Positions 6,339-8,371 of a stretch of DNA of 8,371 nucleotides are shown here, one piece after another. This DNA is from Bacillota bacterium (GTDB taxonomy: Bacteria; Bacillota; Syntrophomonadia; Syntrophomonadales; Syntrophomonadaceae). The notes under the pieces were generated by a model. It was given only the letters and a program-made list of their open reading frames with translations, ran no database searches and was not told the DNA's origin. The stretch's first letter is position 1, and each line of letters opens with the position of its first letter. The stretch is from contig JAGFXV010000043.1 of NCBI GenBank assembly GCA_017861475.1, forward strand, positions 1-8,371, given 5' to 3'. The position numbers and the translations under genes are program-made.

Positions 6339-7124
6339 ATGCTTAAAACCAGAATCATATCTGCAGTGATCGGGATTCCCGTGCTGCTGTTTATATTATA
6401 TCAGGGCGGCCTGGCATGGACTGCTCTGTTTGTTCTCCTGGCTGTTATTGCTTTGTATGAGTATCTTGATATGATGAGAAAAGATGGCCATAAACCACAG
6501 TTTATAATTGCTTATGGGCTCCTTTTTGTCATGCTTTTCCGTGAGCAGGCTGCCCAATATTTCCTGCCGCTTTTAATGGCAGTCATTATGTTGATGGTGC
6601 TGGAATGTGTTCTCATGTACCCGAAATTCAGCCTGGAAGACATCGCCATAAATTTTCTGGGTACTTTTTACATTGGCTTTTTGTTCAGCTTCGCGCAGCA
6701 GATGCTCAAAATCGAACAGCCCTTTTTTGCAATGTTGGTGGTGCTGCTGATTACCTGGGGATCGGATATTGGCGGTTATTTGTTCGGACGGCTCTGGGGG
6801 AAAAATAAGATGACTCCCTTGTTAAGCCCCAACAAAACCTGGGCCGGTGCAGCCGGGGGGCTCATCCTGGCATCCGTCGTCGCAGTTGCCTTTGGTTGTT
6901 TTTTCCCCTTGGATGGATTGACAGTCGGACAGATTCTGTTTATGGCTGTACTTGGTTCCGCTGCCGCCCAGTTGGGAGACCTGTTTGAATCAGGCATGAA
7001 ACGCTATTTTGGCGTCAAGGACTCCGGCAATATTATTCCCGGACATGGCGGAGTGCTGGATCGGTTTGATAGTTTTATGTTGGTCCTGCCGGTTATTTAT
7101 TATTTTATTTATTTCTGTCGTTAA
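6339..7124 (+). CDS. cdsA: Phosphatidate cytidylyltransferase (CDP-diglyceride synthase)
   Basis: CdsA joins CTP and phosphatidic acid to make CDP-diacylglycerol, the precursor of membrane phospholipids, in the cytoplasmic membrane. The protein is 261 residues and mostly hydrophobic, with about seven or eight membrane segments. The first is SAVIGIPVLLFILY; a dense cluster follows in the middle. The family signature S-x-M-K-R-x4-K-D-x-G ... H-G-G-V-x-D-R-F-D is matched in full at residues 218-244. Upstream are GSDIGGYLFGRLWGKNK and SPNKTWAGAAGG, both typical. The ATG at 6339 follows GGAAGGA (6325-6331) by about 7 bases. The frame stays open upstream inside uppS to 6255, but the added residues do not resemble CdsA. 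It belongs to the uppS-cdsA-dxr envelope cluster. Confidence 0.96.
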   Translation: MLKTRIISAVIGIPVLLFILYQGGLAWTALFVLLAVIALYEYLDMMRKDGHKPQFIIAYGLLFVMLFREQAAQYFLPLLMAVIMLMVLECVLMYPKFSLEDIAINFLGTFYIGFLFSFAQQMLKIEQPFFAMLVVLLITWGSDIGGYLFGRLWGKNKMTPLLSPNKTWAGAAGGLILASVVAVAFGCFFPLDGLTVGQILFMAVLGSAAAQLGDLFESGMKRYFGVKDSGNIIPGHGGVLDRFDSFMLVLPVIYYFIYFCR

Positions 7125-7175
7125 CCTTTGGGAAAGCAAGCTCATTAAATGCTGACATCGTTAATAGAATTAAAT

Positions 7176-7182
7176 GAGGTGA
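7176..7182 (+). promoter_or_regulatory. Ribosome binding site that favours the TTG start of the ytvI-like gene
   Basis: GAGGTGA ends 5 bases before the TTG at 7188. The upstream in-frame ATG at 7149 has only a weak GGGAAAGC region before it, so the TTG is preferred. Confidence 0.65.
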
Positions 7183-7187
7183 GCGAT

Positions 7188-8309
7188 TTGGATAATGAAA
7201 CAAAGAAGAATCTGCAAGTACTGCTCAAAATAAGCAGCATAGTTATAGCCATGTTTGGTCTCTATCTGCTTTTAGTATATATTTTTCCGATCCTTGGCAG
7301 CATTCTGTCTTATATTCCAAAATTATTTCTGCCCTTTATTTTTGCCATCCTGATCGCGGTGCTTATTGAACCGGTAGTTAACTTTTTTGAAGCCAGACTG
7401 CGTTTTAAACGAGTTTTAGCGGTCTTGACCAGTCTTTTACTTGTGATTGGAGGTTTTATCTATATCGTATCCTCACTGGTTTCCGTTATTATCAAACAGC
7501 TTACCACCATTTACAAGGCGACCCAGTCCAATGCGGACTCGATGATTCCGGAAATTATCAGCAAGATCAGTGATGTGCGCCTGTTTTTCCTGCGCCTTGA
7601 TTTGCCGGTGCAACTTCAGGATACCATGCAGGCCAGCATTCAAAAGGCGATCGAATGGGGACAACATATGATCAGTGTAGTTATTAACGGTTTGGTTTCA
7701 TTTGTGACCATGCTGCCAGGCCTGATGATATTCCTTATGATAGCTACTGTGGCCACGTTTTTTATTATCAAGGACCGGGCGCTGATCAGGAGTTTCATTC
7801 TGCATATCATACCTCCCGGTATGCGCGATTCGTCCCAAAATATTCTGGGCAGATTGATCAAAGCGTTTGTAGGCTTTGTCAAAGCTTACAGCATTTTAAT
7901 ATCTGTTACCTTTGTCCTGACACTGGTGGCACTAAAGATTTTGAGCGTACAATATGCCCTCACGCTGGCCTTGCTTATTGCTATTGCAGACATATTGCCA
8001 GTTTTGGGCCCGGGTACCATTTATATCCCCTGGATTGTCTGGGAATTCATTTCCGGCCAAATAGGCATGGGGATCGCTTTGTTGGTGGCATACGTCATTA
8101 TTTCGGCGGTGCGCCAGTTCCTGGAACCCAAGATCGTGGGTGACAATATCGGTCTGCACCCCTTGGCAACCTTGATGTCCCTCTATGTTGGTCTGAAATT
8201 AGGCGGAGTAGTGGGGATGATCATGGGCCCGGTATGTGTCGTCATATTTATTGCCATTTACCGGACCGGTTTGCTGGACCGTTTTGACTGGAGGAAAACC
8301 GTTGACTGA
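7188..8309 (+). CDS. AI-2E family membrane protein, YtvI-like
   Basis: A polytopic inner-membrane protein of the AI-2E/PerM superfamily. It resembles the sporulation membrane protein YtvI subgroup, but the substrate is unknown and AI-2 export should not be assumed. From TTG 7188 it is 373 residues (386 from ATG 7149). Roughly eight hydrophobic segments can be seen: two or three in the first 100 residues, a polar stretch at about 102-160, and the remainder C-terminal. Family landmarks are ADILPVLGPG with the Asp at about 268, and FLEPKIVGDNIGLHP with the Glu at about 313, followed by GLKLGGVVGMIMGP. It lies 63 bases after cdsA and overlaps dxr by 8 bases, so it is probably cotranscribed and coupled with dxr. 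The family is confident; the YtvI subgroup is tentative. Confidence 0.85.
   Translation: MDNETKKNLQVLLKISSIVIAMFGLYLLLVYIFPILGSILSYIPKLFLPFIFAILIAVLIEPVVNFFEARLRFKRVLAVLTSLLLVIGGFIYIVSSLVSVIIKQLTTIYKATQSNADSMIPEIISKISDVRLFFLRLDLPVQLQDTMQASIQKAIEWGQHMISVVINGLVSFVTMLPGLMIFLMIATVATFFIIKDRALIRSFILHIIPPGMRDSSQNILGRLIKAFVGFVKAYSILISVTFVLTLVALKILSVQYALTLALLIAIADILPVLGPGTIYIPWIVWEFISGQIGMGIALLVAYVIISAVRQFLEPKIVGDNIGLHPLATLMSLYVGLKLGGVVGMIMGPVCVVIFIAIYRTGLLDRFDWRKTVD
8290..8294 (+). promoter_or_regulatory. Ribosome binding site that supports the TTG start of dxr
   Basis: GGAGG inside the end of the preceding gene lies 7 bases before the TTG at 8302. Confidence 0.7.
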
Positions 8310-8371
8310 AAACATTGTTAATCTGGTTGTTTTAGGATCGACCGGATCAATAGGCCGGCAGGCCCTGGAGG
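8302..8371 (+). CDS. dxr: 1-deoxy-D-xylulose 5-phosphate reductoisomerase, N-terminal start (3' end outside window)
   Basis: Only 23 codons are visible, but they carry the N-terminal NADPH-binding motif VVLGSTGSIGRQALE characteristic of DXP reductoisomerase. The enzyme converts 1-deoxyxylulose 5-phosphate to 2-C-methylerythritol 4-phosphate, the committed step of the MEP isoprenoid pathway that feeds substrate to UppS. The start is TTG 8302 with GGAGG upstream, and the gene overlaps the end of the ytvI-like gene by 8 bases. Its place after cdsA in the rpsB-to-dxr cluster agrees with Firmicutes gene order. The rest of the gene runs past the right edge. Confidence 0.9.
   Translation, partial: MTENIVNLVVLGSTGSIGRQALE

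Noticed and set aside
1..8371. A new defence, mobile or biosynthetic system
   Set aside because: Every long frame belongs to a known housekeeping or chemotaxis family. No transposase, integrase, att-like repeat, CRISPR repeat or sharp composition change was visible.

Overview
The window is an ordinary-looking, one-strand stretch of a low-to-mid GC Gram-positive (Firmicutes/Clostridia) chromosome. The evidence is the CheC/CheD chemotaxis set, strong AGGAGG-type ribosome binding sites, frequent TTG starts, a short-form EF-Ts, and the order rpsB-tsf-pyrH-frr-uppS-cdsA-dxr known from Bacillus and Clostridia. A motile, possibly spore-forming clostridial anaerobe (for example a Syntrophomonas-like lineage) would fit. 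That taxonomic placement is a guess from gene content, not from any search.

Layout: (1) Positions 1-2383 are the end of a chemotaxis operon: the C-terminal half of CheA (cut by the window edge), CheW, CheC and CheD, tightly spaced, with cheC and cheD overlapping by one base. CheA and CheW form the receptor-kinase core. CheC (a CheY-P phosphatase with both active sites intact) and CheD (a receptor glutamine deamidase with its catalytic Cys and His) provide adaptation. (2) Positions 2384-2593 are a gap holding a perfect 10-bp inverted repeat, a good extended -10 promoter and an untranslated leader for rpsB. (3) Positions 2594-5360 hold rpsB, tsf, pyrH and frr: ribosomal protein S2, EF-Ts, UMP kinase and ribosome recycling factor. 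An intrinsic terminator and a lone TATAAT lie between rpsB and tsf. (4) Positions 5361-5581 are an unusually structured 221-base gap with a long hairpin, a clear terminator, a promoter-like -10 and a 17-base near-repeat. (5) Positions 5582-8371 hold uppS, cdsA, a YtvI/AI-2E-family membrane protein, and the first 23 codons of dxr. These cover polyprenyl carrier synthesis, CDP-diacylglycerol synthesis and entry into the MEP isoprenoid pathway.

The layout matches the B. subtilis region where the fla/che operon runs into rpsB, with two differences: sigD and swrB are absent between cheD and rpsB, and a ytvI-like gene sits between cdsA and dxr. I found no mobile element, CRISPR array, tRNA or rRNA, and no credible sign of a new multi-gene system. 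What deserves a second look is in the intergenic regulatory DNA and in these synteny differences.
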